Part shown: positions 1 to 11,390 of the stretch, piece by piece
Position numbering within the stretch: the stretch's first letter is position 1
How the letters are laid out: each line of letters starts with the position of its first letter
Program-made: the position numbers and the translations under genes
Source of the DNA: Adiantum capillus-veneris
Lineage: Eukaryota > Streptophyta > Polypodiopsida > Polypodiales > Pteridaceae
DNA: 64,000 nucleotides
Assembly: GCA_014529385.2 (NCBI GenBank)
Contig: CM043969.1
Location: forward strand, 25,873,946-25,937,945
Direction: 5' to 3'
The notes under the pieces: model-generated
Database searches by the model: none
The model's input: the letters and a program-made list of their open reading frames with translations, nothing else
What the model was told of the DNA's origin: nothing

Positions 1-326
1 ATCATGTGAAATAGTGATAATGGTGTTTTTGGTTGCTTTTTGGCCTCTCCGGACTCTCAAGCCCTCCTCTCACCGCTTCTACCACTCCAACTTCTACTCT
101 AGAACTTGACTACTACCTAGAACTACCTAAGTCAACCTTATCTACCTAAGTCGAAGGATCTGGGCCAGACACACGCTTCCTATACTCCCTCTAAGACCTA
201 GAGAGTCCTCCACCCTCTGATCCTATCTAAATGTAAAGAGAGACTCTTGGCAAGCCAAAAATCCCAATCCTCAAGGATTAGTCTTGGTCACCTACCTAAG
301 GTTTTCGTCCTCGGCAGTGGCGCCAA
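1..326 (-). other. 5' leader of tandem gypsy copy A
   Basis: This stretch lies just inside LTR1 on the minus strand and matches 12,241-12,534 at most positions, for example the opening ATCATGTGA and the block ending CGTCC(T/C)CGGCA. It is therefore the start of the internal region of a gypsy element whose body continues leftward out of the window. Because an LTR with a full PBS/leader lies on this side and gag-pro lies on the other side, the LTR at 327 is shared by two tandem copies. No coding region was recognised; the short plus-strand frame at 397-585 lies in the LTR and looks fortuitous. Confidence 0.6.
308..325 (-). promoter_or_regulatory. primer binding site of copy A (tRNA-Asp type)
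   Basis: Read on the minus strand, this 18-mer begins TGGCGCC one base after the LTR end and contains TGCCG. It matches the plant tRNA-Asp primer site as I know it (TGGCGCC, GTTGCC, GGGGA) at about 15 of 18 positions. It would prime minus-strand cDNA synthesis of copy A. Confidence 0.6.
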
Positions 327-975
327 TGTTGGACGGATACGCCGCGACGGACGTCAGCACAGCGAGAACTCACCTAACATGTAATGTCAGCTAAGGATGA
401 AGCTCGACCCACAGGCGCGTGGAATCAAGCATAAGGTGTCAACCTACACTCAACCGACTCCTAATAATTCCTACAGAGGTTTCTACCAAGTGTCTAAGTC
501 ACAGCCTTCAAGAGTGCAAAAGAGGAAACTTCCTACAACGCTTCCTAGAGCCGAACACCCATCAAACAATCTCGAAACACCATAGAACTTGAAGGAGACC
601 CTACTAATACCAATAGGTCACTCTCCCTAAGGTCTATGAACCAAAATCCCGACCCAAAACACCAGGTGCAGAAACACGTAGGATGGCCGAAATCTGCAGG
701 TCTTTGTTTCCAAAATCTAAAGTGCCTAATGTGTAGTTCTACTCAATGTGAACGCGTGGATCTGCTGCAATGCAATATCGGACAATGTATGCTCACCCAA
801 ACAACCGATGAAGCTCGTAGAAGGAGCTCACAAAGCTAGACCGTATGCGCGCAATGTTGGTATTGGCGCATAGCTCTAGTCAGGGGCAACACGCTGCACT
901 TCTCCGCACTCGATTCCCACCTCCAGAGCACACGTAGCGTCAAGATGAAGCTCACACACTCTCTCTCGTACACAG
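327..975 (-). repeat. gypsy LTR1 (3' LTR of element B, 5' LTR of copy A)
   Basis: It is homologous along its length to 12,535-13,198, sharing blocks such as GGATACGCCGCGA at the left and CACTTCTCCGCACTCGATTC near the right. The left edge is set by TG next to the PBS. The right edge, where the two copies stop matching, is only known to about 15 bp. It contains ACACGTAGGATG, half of the palindrome found in the neighbouring leader. The element reads on the minus strand. Confidence 0.65.
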
Positions 976-2062
976 TACGCTGACTCTTGTCTCCCCATGC
1001 TCGCCTCGACTGTCTGAACACTCGTTATCTGCATCGTTACTTAATTCCAGATGCTCAGAGGAGTTATAAAACTCTTCTTGTTCTGGTGAGTCTACATTCT
1101 CATCTCCTGCTGGTATAAGGTTTACCATGTAATAGGGTAGCACATCATAGCCATCCTTATCATAAAATTTTATCGTTGGGCTATCCGTAATGGTACAGAC
1201 ATCCAATGTTGCTAGTATGTGTTCCCATTCCAAAGGTTCTAAGGCGTCTTCAAGAAAAGGTTCCGAGATATAATCCTTGTCCTCAATAGCTCTTTCTAAG
1301 ATGCATTCCTCTCTTTTTAAGCTTCTACAATGTGAAGCTCCGCACATCCATAGCTCTTTTTTCTGCCCTAACCATGTTGGGAGTTCGGACCCTACCAATG
1401 TAGCTATGGTCTTTGTAACTATGGTTCACATCCTTGTAACTATGGTCTTTTAGGTATATTTTGGTTGTATTCTCCCCCCCTCTAAGGTATATGTGGTCAT
1501 AACCCCAATCCTGGACCATCTTTAATTGTCTCATGAATGGTCTTCCCAAGATGATCTCGTAATTGTTCTTTTTGTCATAATCAACTATTGCAAATGTATG
1601 CTCATACTCGATCCCGCAAGAGGTGACAATTACTTTTTCTATAAGTACTAGAGGCTTTTCCATGAACCCATCTGCCAGTTGCAATTTCATTTTGGTAGCT
1701 CTCAAAGCCGGTTCTCCCTATTTTTTCCAGATTTCTTTGGTGGCGATAGCGAATCCTGCTCCACTGTCAAGAATAGCTTTGGATACTACTCCCTGGATTT
1801 CTACTGGTAGTGTGGTATTTCCATCTTCTCCCTCGCAATATTCTCCAACCTTGTTTAAAGGTACTGGCCTAGTATTTAGTTGAGGCTTGTCCAATTCTCT
1901 GATCCCTTCTTGAAGCTTTGAGGTAGGGTCTTTTACTCCAAATGTTTCTAAGCATTTGCCTATGGTGGTCCACATATTTGGTCGTAACCTCAGGAGTTTG
2001 GCCAACGTGATTGTGCATGCCATAGGTGTGGACAATAACTCAATCAACCCTTGTGAATCCAT
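952..2062 (-). pseudogene. Retropepsin-like aspartic protease and C-terminal tail of element B
   Basis: The domain would cleave the element's own polyprotein. On the minus strand the first piece (2,062-1,718) ends with ILDSGAGFAIATKEIWKK, a retropepsin active-site motif (DSGA). The next piece (1,705-1,325) has a beta-strand-rich region and then YEIILGRPFMRQLKMVQDWG, the second protease signature (ILG) in the form seen in plant Tat-type gypsy elements. A third overlapping frame (1,398-952) is acidic, has no recognised domain and ends inside LTR1. The pieces are in different frames, so the gene is broken by at least two shifts or stops. Normally RT would follow; here the LTR does. The protease call is secure; the tail is unidentified. 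Confidence 0.75.
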
Positions 2063-3164
2063 TACTCTGTTAGGAGAAGTCTTTGAGATGGGATTGCTCT
2101 CACCTCAGACTTAGCTTCATACTCCCCTAGGTGAGAGGGTAGAGTTTTTAGCGAGTCTGGTTGGCTATGCCCCAAACTAATTGAACCCTGGTCCCCCCCT
2201 TGTGAGTGCATATCATAGTTCATTTGTGATCTTGCCTCAAACTATTCAATGGGAGGTAAGATCTCATTTCTAGTGCTATTTATTTGGTGGCTCACCTTGT
2301 TAGCTTCATTTGCTTCCCGGATTTGCTTCCGCGGGTCATCTAGACTGTTACAATCCTTACCCATTTCTACCAATGTTTTATGTTGAAAACCATCAATTGT
2401 CTCATCTGTTGTATTTGGCACTATGATAGGTTATCTCCTAGATTCAGAGACAGTCGTGAGTCTGTCCTTCGTGTCTACTTGATTCTCTAGAGTTGGTTTG
2501 ATAGGGGTTGGAGCTGGTACCTCGTGCCAACTTGTAGGTTTACCAAGTGGATTTTCTATCAAGGATTTGTTGTTTCAATCATCTTTCGACACATTTCCAA
2601 CCTCTATTTTTCTATTTCTACATATGGATAAGTCATCCATCTTTGCTCTTGGTTTTGGTTGTTTTTGAGTCCGGCTTCGTATGCTTTTAAAAGTGTGTCC
2701 AGCTACTCATTTACTTTTTCTACCAGCATTGATCCTCCCGATCCTGCACTTTTGGGTTCTACTATTTCCTTGGCTCCTTTGGTTGTAGCAACGTGTGAAC
2801 TTAAACTAGCTAGATCCTCTAACCGCTCCAACCTATCCTTTGTGTGTTTCAACTCCTCGGATAGAGCCTTTTGCTCTCGTTCTCTTCTGGCTTTCATATG
2901 CGTCTTTCTAGCTTTCCAAGTGATTCTCTGATTTTTCATTTCTGCACTTGGGGCATCGGTCTTTGGCTCTTCAATTATGGGTTCGTTTGTCATTCTTTGA
3001 GCTTGTTCTCGTTTCACTGCCTGAATAGGTATTACTGTCTCGTTTTCTGACCCTCCTGGAATGCACTTCTTCTAGCATGTTCAAAGTAGTTTTTGCTCCT
3101 TTGCTCGGGTTCTTAGGAAAATCAGGAATCAAGTGAGTAATTCCATACTAGGTGATATACGCAT
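2063..3164 (-). pseudogene. Decayed gag-protease linker of element B, coiled-coil piece at 2,703-3,017
   Basis: No long frame survives here. The best-kept piece, 3,017-2,703 on the minus strand (104 residues), is rich in Lys, Glu and Arg, with a heptad-like stretch around RREREQKALSEELKHTKDRL, so it probably formed a coiled coil. It lies between the zinc-knuckle end of gag and the protease and is most simply read as the linker of the same polyprotein. No enzyme motif is visible. Confidence 0.4.
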
Positions 3165-4478
3165 TGACTCTAAGTGAGGACAATGCCTTAGCCAATGATC
3201 TCTGCCACACTAGTAGCAGGGTCCCTTGGGCTGTTGAGGTGCTCCTTGAGCTCCTCTCTGTTGGTACGCATGCCTCTGCGCGCCCATGCCTCCGTTGGCT
3301 ATGAACAACAATGTTCGTTTATCCAAGCTGTATCTTCCTTCTCCTGCTACCTGTGCAGCTATTGGTGGTCCTTTACTTCCAATCATGCTCCAAGGTTCTG
3401 GCGTTGTGGGTTCTTCTGGTGGATAATAGACAGGATTTGCTGCATATCCATTGGAATCTTTGTAATATGCATGCATAGGTAAAAAAGACTTCTCTTCTGG
3501 TTCGTTTACCATTGGTGTGTATCTTATGCCGACCACTCGTAATCCTGGTAGGGGTGGTTGTTGCCCCAATATTGATTGTGGTCTTTCAACACCTACAGGT
3601 CCTGGTAGGTTATTTGCTTTATACCTAGGCATCGGTGGAAGTTGAGGAGATGCTACCTGAGCTTGGGGAGCATAAGGTCGCTCTCTCACATATCCCTTGT
3701 TATAATAACATTCCTCCGTCACATGGTTTGTCCATTTTTGTTCAATTGCGCACCACTTTGGCTGCTTAGCCTCAGGCTTAGCCTGAGGCTTGGCATACAT
3801 ATTAATTTTTTTTAGCACTTCCTCCACAAGCTGCTCCTGGCTTACAGCTACTTCTCCTTTCGATGCTATCTTAGCGGACTTGCTTCCACTTTGTTGTGAG
3901 GATGAATTGTCATCAAGATCCTTGAATTCACCCTCCTTGTAGACCGCACAATCGTCTACAAGGTAAAGAGCCTCCTTAGTTAACTCATTTAACGTCGTGC
4001 TCTTCTTCATATGTAAGTCCTTCTAGAGATCCGCGTTCCTTAGTTCTTGAATAAATATAAGCATAAGTCTGGACTGAGTTGGCAGTTCTTCCACATGGCA
4101 GAACTTCACATATCTTTTTAGTTGTAGGGTTGCCTTTTGCACAGATTCCCCTTCTTTCTGTTTTAATTTATGGATTTGTGAGACTGTATTATCAGCTATC
4201 CCCCTTTGTGAGAATTCCTCAATAAACTCGTCAAAAACCTCCTCCATAGACTCAAAATCTCTACGCTCCACAGAGTCAAACCAAGTAGCGGCATCCTCTT
4301 CTAGGGTAAGTCCAAATCCTACAAAATGAGTAGGGAAGTCCAAAACTTCTTCAGCTCTAATTACACGCACAAAGGCTGCTACATGATCCCTAGGATCTCT
4401 ATTTCCCGTGTATTTCTTGTTTACCCATTTTTGCACCTGAGAAGGTCTAATTCTACGATGGTCTACAAATCTCATCAT
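3165..4478 (-). pseudogene. Gag core and nucleocapsid region of element B
   Basis: This is the structural protein that assembles the particle and binds genomic RNA. The first piece (4,478-4,023) has the plant retrotransposon gag core: GDPRDHVAAFVRVIRAEE, then GFGLTLEEDAATWFDS, then RGIADNTVSQIHKLKQKEGE. It matches the gag of element F (27,508 leftward) point for point. The second piece (4,010-3,210) has a zinc-binding pattern around WCAIEQKWTNHVTEEC, then a Pro-rich stretch. Just past it, at about 3,174-3,215, lies a CCHC knuckle (CY-stop-CGRDHWLRHC) with a stop codon inside. The stop between the two pieces at about 4,020 also interrupts the frame. Gag identity is strong by pattern; the gene is dead as it stands. 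Confidence 0.75.
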
Positions 4479-5740
4479 TGGTTCTCCTTGTCCTACTCGA
4501 TATACCTCCTCTGGCCTTTGGTAGTGGGAGGGATCCTCTCCCAGAGGTGCTCCTAAGCCATAATTTTTTATGGTTCTTGCAAGAGGTGGTTCATCTCTTC
4601 GAACTCTTTCTATGAGTTATCTTCCGTGCTCTGCCGACTCTTGCGTTTTTGGCTTACTCTTTCCTTGATACTATGAATAGAGTGGTGGTTCTTGTAAATA
4701 TCTTAGCTCTCATGTGGCTGGATAACCATCTTTGTTTTGGTCTTGTTCTAATTTTGCACTTTGTTGAAGCCATGCCTGCAATGATGGTTGGGTTGCTTGT
4801 TCGTTCTCGTAGTTGAACGTCTGTTGTCGGTTAGAATGTGATGTTGTCTCATACTCCTCTAAAAATGGGTTTGTTGACTTGCTAGGGGTATAGGTGGACC
4901 TTGGTACTTCTTCGGGGGCATATGTTGATGTTTCTGGAACTGTTGCCTTTTCTACCTCCTCTGGGAGAATTTGTTTATATTATCGCCCGTACCTGTCAAA
5001 CAAAAATGATATCCTTTCCCATAGCAATTTCATAAGAGAACAAGTAAAGAACATTATCTTTTCTTAGTTCATTTGGGTAGGGTTCTTTGCATCGAAAATA
5101 AGAGACTACTCCCTCGCTCTCATGCTTGTAAATTCCCACATTCTCATTATAGGTAGAGACCCTGGTTGTTTTTTTATCATACATAAAAAGAGCTCCAGGT
5201 CCATCAATTTTTGGAGGCGGCTCTTGAGCCTCTGAGACCATTTTTCCTTTTGCCATATTATCTCCATATCTGTTGTAATCCTCAGGGCTACTAACTATCA
5301 GATAGTGGTTCCCCTTTTCGTCTTGGAATCTATCTCCATTATCATAGACTCGAATTATATCCAATCTCTCAGAAGGTCTTTCCTCTAAACAAATACACTT
5401 GCATCCCTGATAGTCAGAATAAACTAGGGCTCCCCTAGAGTTTGTTCCTTCTAAGAAGATTATAGTGAACTTGGCATCGTTCAAAGGATTTTGGGAGATA
5501 CTTCCTCCTAGCACTGAGTCCTTCACCGGAGAAACCTTCTGGCTGTTGACTACCCATCATGAAGAAGGACTTATCTGATGAAGTGCCAGTATCACTACCT
5601 TCCTCAATGATTGGGGCTAATGGATCTAGCCTTGCCTGGGTTACACTTTCTTTAGTGGATACTAAGCTACCCTGATCACCTGCCACTTTTTGGTCTCTAG
5701 GAATGTGTCTTCCTGATCTTAAATTCATCAAACTTAGCAA
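4479..5740 (-). pseudogene. Gag N-terminal region of element B
   Basis: Two overlapping frames form the start of gag. The first (5,740-5,435) begins MLSLMNLRSGR; MNLRSG is a common opening of plant gypsy gag proteins. It continues with a Ser/Asp-rich stretch near PLAPIIEEGSDTGTSSDKS, which matches the element F protein at 28,510. The second frame (5,526-4,996) holds a domain with RVYDNGDRF, YLIV and YFRCKEP that also recurs in F at 28,326-27,923 (VYYDGEKYF, YVVV, YYRCDEP). I do not recognise this domain. Its conservation between two diverged elements suggests it is a real part of gag. The 4,479-4,995 stretch is continuous with gag but has stops. Confidence 0.55.
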
Positions 5741-6269
5741 TGCAATTTATCACAAATCCAACCACTCACCTGGCAAGGGATCAGTTTCTGCTCAACTTCT
5801 TGCCTTGCTGCTGCTGAATATACCTGTACACAAGCATTTAATTTCGGTAATCGAATCAAAGCATTCAACCACTAGAGGTGGTCTTAGTAATGATTGGTAT
5901 AAGTGGAGGGTTAACCTCAACCACTACTGTACTCTATACACTTCGGATGCTCTTGATTGGGTCTGCTAATCTGGAAGTGTACACCACCCAAGTGTTTATC
6001 ATTCTAGAGGTAAAGTCTTCATTCCGTCTTTGCTCCGTCAAAAGGTTAGACAAAGGCCAATTGCACTTTTGGAAGAATTTTTGGAACCCTTAAGTCAATT
6101 AGAACCTCCTGGTAGGTCCACTGTTTAATTTTTCCAAGAAATGACCCTGTAGACATCCTACGCGTAGGATGTCTTTTTTGCTCTATTTCAACCAAAATTT
6201 TCAATGTGGCTTTCCCTTCATGTGCTGATCTCACTGGTGTGTTTATTTTTTGGTTTGAATACCTATATG
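5741..6269 (-). other. 3' part of element B leader, next to gag
   Basis: This is non-coding leader between the gag start and the copia 1 insertion. It contains one perfect 24-bp palindrome at 6,151-6,174. The rest shows no gene and no obvious exact repeat. Confidence 0.5.
6151..6174. repeat. Leader palindrome, set 1, copy 1 (perfect)
   Basis: The half-site AGACATCCTACG is followed directly by its exact reverse complement, giving 24 bp. It sits about 410 bp upstream of the gag start. After removal of copia 1 and one TSD copy, it lies about 286 bp from the next palindrome. Confidence 0.9.
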
Positions 6270-6274
6270 CTGGC

Positions 6275-6502
6275 TGTTGGAATTAGGGTTGCAGAGAAAC
6301 ACACACAGCTTGGAGAGGACCAAGGAAGCTCAAGGCACACGATAGAGAGTGTATTACTTAGTGTGCAATGGAAAGATTAGATAGCCCTAGAGTGATGGGC
6401 GTATATACAATGCTTGGGGGAGAAAACCTCCTAAAGAGGGAAAAAATGCCTCGGCGGTCTTAGTGTGTTCACGCACATCACTACCACATGTATATGGTAA
6501 CA
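6275..6502 (-). repeat. Copia 1 3' LTR
   Basis: It begins TGTTGGAATTAGGG and ends GGTAACA on the plus strand, and is nearly identical to 11,163-11,390. The C-rich run just outside it (6,505-6,511) is the polypurine tract on the minus strand. Confidence 0.93.
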
Positions 6503-6514
6503 AATCCCCCCTGG
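6503..6514 (-). promoter_or_regulatory. Copia 1 polypurine tract
   Basis: The minus strand reads AGGGGGGATT directly before the 3' LTR, the expected place and composition for the plus-strand DNA primer. Confidence 0.75.
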
Positions 6515-6577
6515 AGTGATGCGGTGAACGAGAGCTGGCACATGAGTAAAGGAAAGTGCCATGCCCTGAGGACATGA

Positions 6578-7643
6578 TCAGTCCACAAAGGGGAGTAAGC
6601 CCAAATCTTTGCGGAAAGCTTCAAGATTCTCATGAGACAATGCCTTTGTGAAAAGATCTGCAAGGCTGTCCTATGTTGGCAGATAAGCCAAGTTGATCTC
6701 TCCTGCTGAGAGCCTCTCCCTGACATAGTGGTAATGCACCTTAATGTGCTTTGTGCAAGCATGAAAAATTGGGTTCCTCGCAACTGCCAATGCGCTCTAA
6801 CTGTCAGTGTAGATAGTGTTGGCAGTGTTCTGTCCCAACACCCAAATCAGCCACCATAAGGCATCTGAGCCATACACACTCAACCGTAGCTGTGTAGACT
6901 GCCCTGTACTCATGGTTGCTTCTTGCTCAACCATGATATACATGAACTACGAAGCATGAAACAAAAACCACTTGTGGACACTCGCGTGTCAAAACAACCA
7001 GCCCAACCTGAGTCCGAAAAAGCATGTAAGTCTGGCGGCAATGATCCCCCCTTGGGATAAAACAAGCCAAGATGTAAAGTGCCACTAAGGTAGCGGAAAA
7101 CCCTCTTGAAAGCCTGCCAATGCTTAGACCCTGGGCTATGCATAAATCTGCTGACCTGTGAGACTACAAACTGAATATCCGGCCTGGTGTTGCATACATA
7201 AATGAGGCAGCCAACAACAGTTTGGTACAGAGTGACATCAGCAGGATCACCAGCATCATGTAGACTCAACTTCAAACCTGTTTCCATGGGAGTGGCAATA
7301 GGTTTGCAATCCTCAAGTCCAAACTTACATAGCAATGTCTCTATGTAACTTTTATGGCACAAGGCAATACCACCATCACACTGCTTAAATTGTATACCCA
7401 AGTAATGATGCAACAGCCCCAAATCTTTCATCTTGAAAGTAGCATTCAAATCAGCCTTAAATTCAGCAAATCATCAACATAAAGAACCACAATGAGAAGT
7501 ACATCACCCTCACGCTTTACATGCAATGTGCTTTCTGTTGGATTGTTACGAAAGCCTTGTTTGACCAAATGAGTGTCAGCTTTCTCATACCAAGCAGGAG
7601 GAGATTGCTTCAAACCATACAAAGCCTTCTCACATCTGCACAC
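6578..7643 (-). pseudogene. Copia 1 RT and RNase H, broken
   Basis: This copies RNA to DNA and removes the RNA strand. The frame at 7,643-7,446 has KALYGLKQSPPAWYEK and the polymerase box YVDD. The frame at 7,449-6,910 carries the RT thumb (LGLLHHYLGIQFKQ) and the RNase H start (AFSDSGWAGCFDTRVSTSG). A tail at 6,783-6,481 is shifted. The family's stop is the TGA at 6,580-6,578, just before the PPT. Relative to copia 2, a segment around 6,905-6,930 (the CEAEY part of RNase H) is missing and several shifts are present. Not functional as it stands. Confidence 0.85.
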
Positions 7644-7795
7644 TTTGTCCTCTTGTCCTTTTCAGACAAAACTACGAGGCTGTGTTACATAAACTTCCTC
7701 AAATATGTCACCATTCAAGAAAGCAGTAACAATGTCTGATTGATGTACATCCCAGCCAAAATGAGATGCCAATGCACATAGAAAACGCACAATAG

Positions 7796-8761
7796 TCATA
7801 CGACAAGTGGGAGCAAAAGTCTCTTCATATAATCTATGCCTTTTTGCTGTGCATAACCCTTTGCAACAAGTTGAGTCTTATGGCGATCAATCTCACCATC
7901 TGGTTTGCGTTTCAACTTGTAAACCCACTTCGTACCAATGGACTTTTTGCCAAGAGGCAAATCACATAAAGTCCATGTGTCATTTTCTATAACTGCATCA
8001 TATTCTGATTGCATGGAAGCCATCCAATTTTTTGAATTATGTGCTTCATCAAAAGACAGAGGCTCCTCAACATCATGTAAGCTAGACACAACCAAAGCAT
8101 AACAATCTGATGCATAAGATGCATGGCGAGAGCCTGAACGAGTACGACTAGACAAAGGTGCATCCAATTTACTGTCACGCAATGTGTGCACCGATTGTTT
8201 TGGCATACCTCTAGCCTGCTCATTTTCAGCCCTTTCCTCATCAAGTACATCATGTACATCTGCATTAGTAATAGGCTGATCTAGAACATTTTCAAAAACC
8301 CCCATAGGCTGTACATTTGCCTCATTGGAACTTACATTTGTATTTCCACCACCAAAAAGAGGCAACAAAGTGTCATAAATGTCCTGTGAGCTTACATTAC
8401 TGTCTCTAGTACATGATAGCAAGGGCTGAACAGAATCTTCCACAAACACTACATCCCGAGAAACCAGAATACGTTTTGTTTGCAGATGATACAACCTGTA
8501 ACCTTTGCTTTGAGCACTATAACCAACAAAAATACATTTGACAACCTTATGATCCAATTTTTTTCGTTGAACTTGTGGCACCAAAGCATATGCCAAACAA
8601 CCAAAAACACGCATGTGCTCAATAGAAGGTTTTCTATCATGCCATGCTTCATATGGAGTAATAGACTGCAAAGCTTTCGTAGGACACCTGTTAAGTACAT
8701 AAGTGGCACACATGATGGCCTCAAGCCAAAAAGAATGCGGCAAAGCTTGACGTTTGACCAT
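7796..8761 (-). pseudogene. Copia 1 integrase C-terminal part and RT start
   Basis: This 321-residue frame starts after the integrase core (QALPHSFWLEAIMCATYVLN), passes through the GKXPS-like KPSIEHMRVFGCLAYA region and CIFVGYSAQSKGYRLY, then the variable linker. It ends in the RT start, KWVYKLKRKPDGEIDRHK and AKGYAQQKGIDY. It is followed by a frame shift into the next RT piece. Confidence 0.85.
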
Positions 8762-8764
8762 ACA

Positions 8765-9745
8765 TCATGCCATTTCCGTCAGTGACCTGTTTTTCCTCTC
8801 ACCAACACCATTTTGCTGAGGTGTATGAGGTATTGTACACTGGTGTTTTATCCCACGACTAGCCAAAAATGCATTAAATTCATGAGACATATACTCCCCC
8901 CCTCGATCGGAACAGAGGGTGTGCATAGTACATTTCAAGACATTTTCAGCCATAGCCAGAAATTGTTTGAAGCACATAAAAACTTCGGACTTCTCTTTAA
9001 GAGGAAATACCCATGCATGCCTCGAGTAATCATCAATGAAAGTCACGAAGTACAGGTAATTGCCCAAGGACGGAGTTTGCATGGGCCCACAAACATCACT
9101 ATGCACAAGATGCAACCTGCATGTGGCCCGAATTGAACCATCCTTTGGAAACTTAGAACGCTGCATGTTACCCAAAATACATCCTTCACAAACATGTTTG
9201 ACAGGTGCTTCAAGAGACGGCAAAGAAGCAACTATATCAAATTTCTGCAAACGCAACAAGCTAGAAAAATTCAGATGACCAAAACGTGCATGCCAAAGTT
9301 TTGCATCTGAAATAGCCCTTGAATTTGCAACAGCATTTGCAAAATTTGGTCCACACTTGTCATACAAAGTGAGCTTATACAACCCACGGCACAAAAGGCC
9401 AGATGCAACAATTTCATCATCAAAACTGAGATCATGAATTGTATATCTGTCATCCACAAATTTGACTACAAGTCCAAGTCTAGCAAGTGCGAATACAGAC
9501 AAGAGATTCTTCTTGATCCCAGGTACATAAAGTGCATCAATAAGTGTGAAAGAACTGCCATTAGCAGTAAGCACAATCTTTCCAACTCCCTGAACTGGAT
9601 GAGAGGCATTGTTGGCACAAGTGACATAATTCCCATGAGGGACATACTCAAGAGAGGTGAACAATTCACGATGTGAGGTAATTTGCTTTGTAGCACCACT
9701 GTCAAAATACCACACATGTGAATCTACAGCAAAATTGACAAACAT
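8765..9745 (-). pseudogene. Copia 1 protease and integrase core
   Basis: The frame of 326 residues begins with the protease site YFDSGATKQITS, followed by KNLLSVFALARLG, then the pre-integrase HHCC zinc motif (LWHARFGHLN ... CEGCILG). The integrase core follows: HSDVCGPM (first Asp), FIDDYSRHAW, CSDRGGEYMS (second Asp) and NGVGERKNRS (Glu). GVGE replaces the usual GVAE. A stop just after KNRSLTEMA separates it from the next piece. All DDE residues are present. Confidence 0.88.
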
Positions 9746-10299
9746 GCATCATAGACAGCAGGATTGTAAGTACACTCTGTGCTAAAAGCCCATTCTGCAT
9801 CAACACCAACATTACAGTCTCCTTTTATAGAAGACTCAACAATGGCTGCATTTGTAGTGGAACCAGTATTTGCAGAGGAACCACCCTCTTTCTTCTTAGC
9901 CTCTTTTGCCTTCAACTTAGGACACTGCTTGATCAAGTGATCATTAGCTTTACAATAATGGCAACGCATCTTCTTTTTTCCCTTATCACCAGAATTGCCA
10001 GACGAAGTGCTGTCAGCAAAAGCATTAGGAACAATATTTTTGCCGCTCGCAGCAGAACCATAAGAAGTGGCTGCATTGCTGTTACCACCCTTTCTTTGAG
10101 AAGCAATAAAAGCTTGTTCAACTGCACACTGCCTGGTGCTGTTTTTTCTAGAAAATGACTCTTGCAACAGCAATGTGCATAATGCATCAAACTTGACAAC
10201 TTCAGGATTTCCTTGGGTCATAAGTATCCAAGTACTAGCAAAAGTCTGGTAAGGCATCAAGAACAGTCTGCACAAGGGAACTGTCTGAAATGACTTCAC
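9724..10299 (-). pseudogene. Copia 1 gag C-terminal part with zinc knuckle
   Basis: The 191-residue frame contains the CCHC knuckle CHYCKANDHLIKQC in a Ser/Gly/Lys-rich setting and ends with the acidic stretch before the protease. It overlaps the protease frame by a few codons in a different frame, so the junction carries a shift. It binds the element's RNA. Confidence 0.85.
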
Positions 10300-10456
10300 C
10301 TCTGCAGAAATAAGTTGCTCATTGATATCCTTGACATAGCAAGGAAGTGTCTAGATCATCTTCCTCATGCATAATCTTCGACTCCAGCTCTTTACGTAGA
10401 AAAGCAATTTTAGCCTCATTGCGACTTGCATAAAGACCAGCCAATATATCCCAAGC

Positions 10457-10801
10457 CTATTTTGCAGATTTTTCTGAATGGATGTGAGGAACAATGGTGC
10501 GCTTCATAGACAACGCAATCAATGCATGAGCCTGTGCATCCTTAACATCCCAACAAGCTTGTTCTGCCATAGGCAAAACAACTCTAACAGCAGCAATCCT
10601 TGCAGCAAGACCTGCAACATCCTCAACATCGCCTACATCCTTAGAACCAAGACGTACATCAATGCCCTGCACAATATTCCAGACGCCCTTTGACACAAGA
10701 ACGTGTTGCATCATATAAGCCCACATAGGATAATTGTCCCCATCCAACCTATCCTCAGCAGCAAACATCTTGAACACATATGTGTTGTTGTTGTCAGCCA
10801 T
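10457..10801 (-). pseudogene. Copia 1 gag N-terminal part
   Basis: I place the start at 10,801 (MADNNNTYVFKMFA), because the same start is conserved in copia 2 at 47,175 and upstream codons fall in leader sequence. It carries the copia gag opening DRLDGDNYPMWAYMMQHVLV, in which the LDGxNYxxW motif is typical. A stop codon at about 10,456 ends the frame just before AWDILAGLYAS. Confidence 0.85.
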
Positions 10802-11148
10802 GGTAAATGCTACACCTGATGTGAAAACTGCCCAAAAATAGGAGAAACGGAGCGGGAACAACACGTGCTATATGTCACAAACCGTAGAAGGCTATAAGGC
10901 ACCTGTTATGCAAAAAATGGCACTGACAGAAATTCTGCACAAAATGATGAAATGGGCTGTGCAGACTTGCCTGCAGTGGAAATGGAGGTAGAAATGAGCC
11001 CAAATCGAAAATCTGAGCAGACCCAGCTCTACGAGATTGCCCAAAGTATTTGTCGACCTGCGAACGCTTGCCAAAGCTCACTGAAATCGGAGAAAGTGAG
11101 CAGGCGTGTACTGGAGCAGCTGCGACTAAGCCCAGGAGGACGCAACCT

Positions 11149-11160
11149 GCTTTGATACCA
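11149..11160 (-). promoter_or_regulatory. Copia 1 primer binding site
   Basis: The minus strand reads TGGTATCAAAGC, two bases after the 5' LTR. This is 11 of 12 to the initiator tRNA-Met site TGGTATCAGAGC used by many plant copia elements. Confidence 0.85.
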
Positions 11161-11162
11161 AT

Positions 11163-11390
11163 TGTTGTAATTAGGGTTGCAGAGAAACACACATAGCTTG
11201 GAGAGGACAAAGGAAGCTCAAGGCACACGATAGAGAGTGTATTACTTAGTGTGCAATGGAAAGATTAGATAGCCCTAGAGTGATGGGCGTATATAAAATG
11301 CTCGGGGGAAAAAACCTCCTAAAGAGGGAGAAAATGCCCCGGTGGTCCTAGTGTGTTCACATACATCACTACCACATGTATATGGTAACA
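11163..11390 (-). repeat. Copia 1 5' LTR
   Basis: This 228-bp repeat starts TGTTGTAATTAGGG and ends GGTAACA. It abuts the PBS on one side and the CTGGC target duplication on the other. It should carry the element's minus-strand promoter. Confidence 0.93.

Larger units (their letters stand above)
6275..11390 (-). mobile_element. Copia 1: Ty1/copia element, frame-broken
   Basis: It is bounded by two 228-bp LTRs (6,275-6,502 and 11,163-11,390) and a perfect 5-bp target duplication, CTGGC, at 6,270-6,274 and 11,391-11,395. On the minus strand the order is LTR, PBS, gag, protease, integrase, RT, RNase H, PPT and LTR, the normal copia order. The LTRs differ at roughly a dozen positions by eye, so it is not recent. 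It belongs to the same family as copia 2. It landed inside the palindrome-bearing leader of element B. Confidence 0.93.

Noticed and set aside
952-1021. Small independent genes in LTR1
   Set aside because: Short frames in both orientations overlap the LTR; they are by-products of its composition.
8449-9278. Long frames on the plus strand and in other frames over copia genes
   Set aside because: They are shadows of the integrase and RT coding frames, which carry recognisable motifs on the minus strand.
10875-11228. Minus-strand frame across the copia 1 LTR and leader
   Set aside because: It starts in the LTR and has no homologous counterpart in copia 2 beyond LTR/leader identity; it is leader sequence, not a gene.
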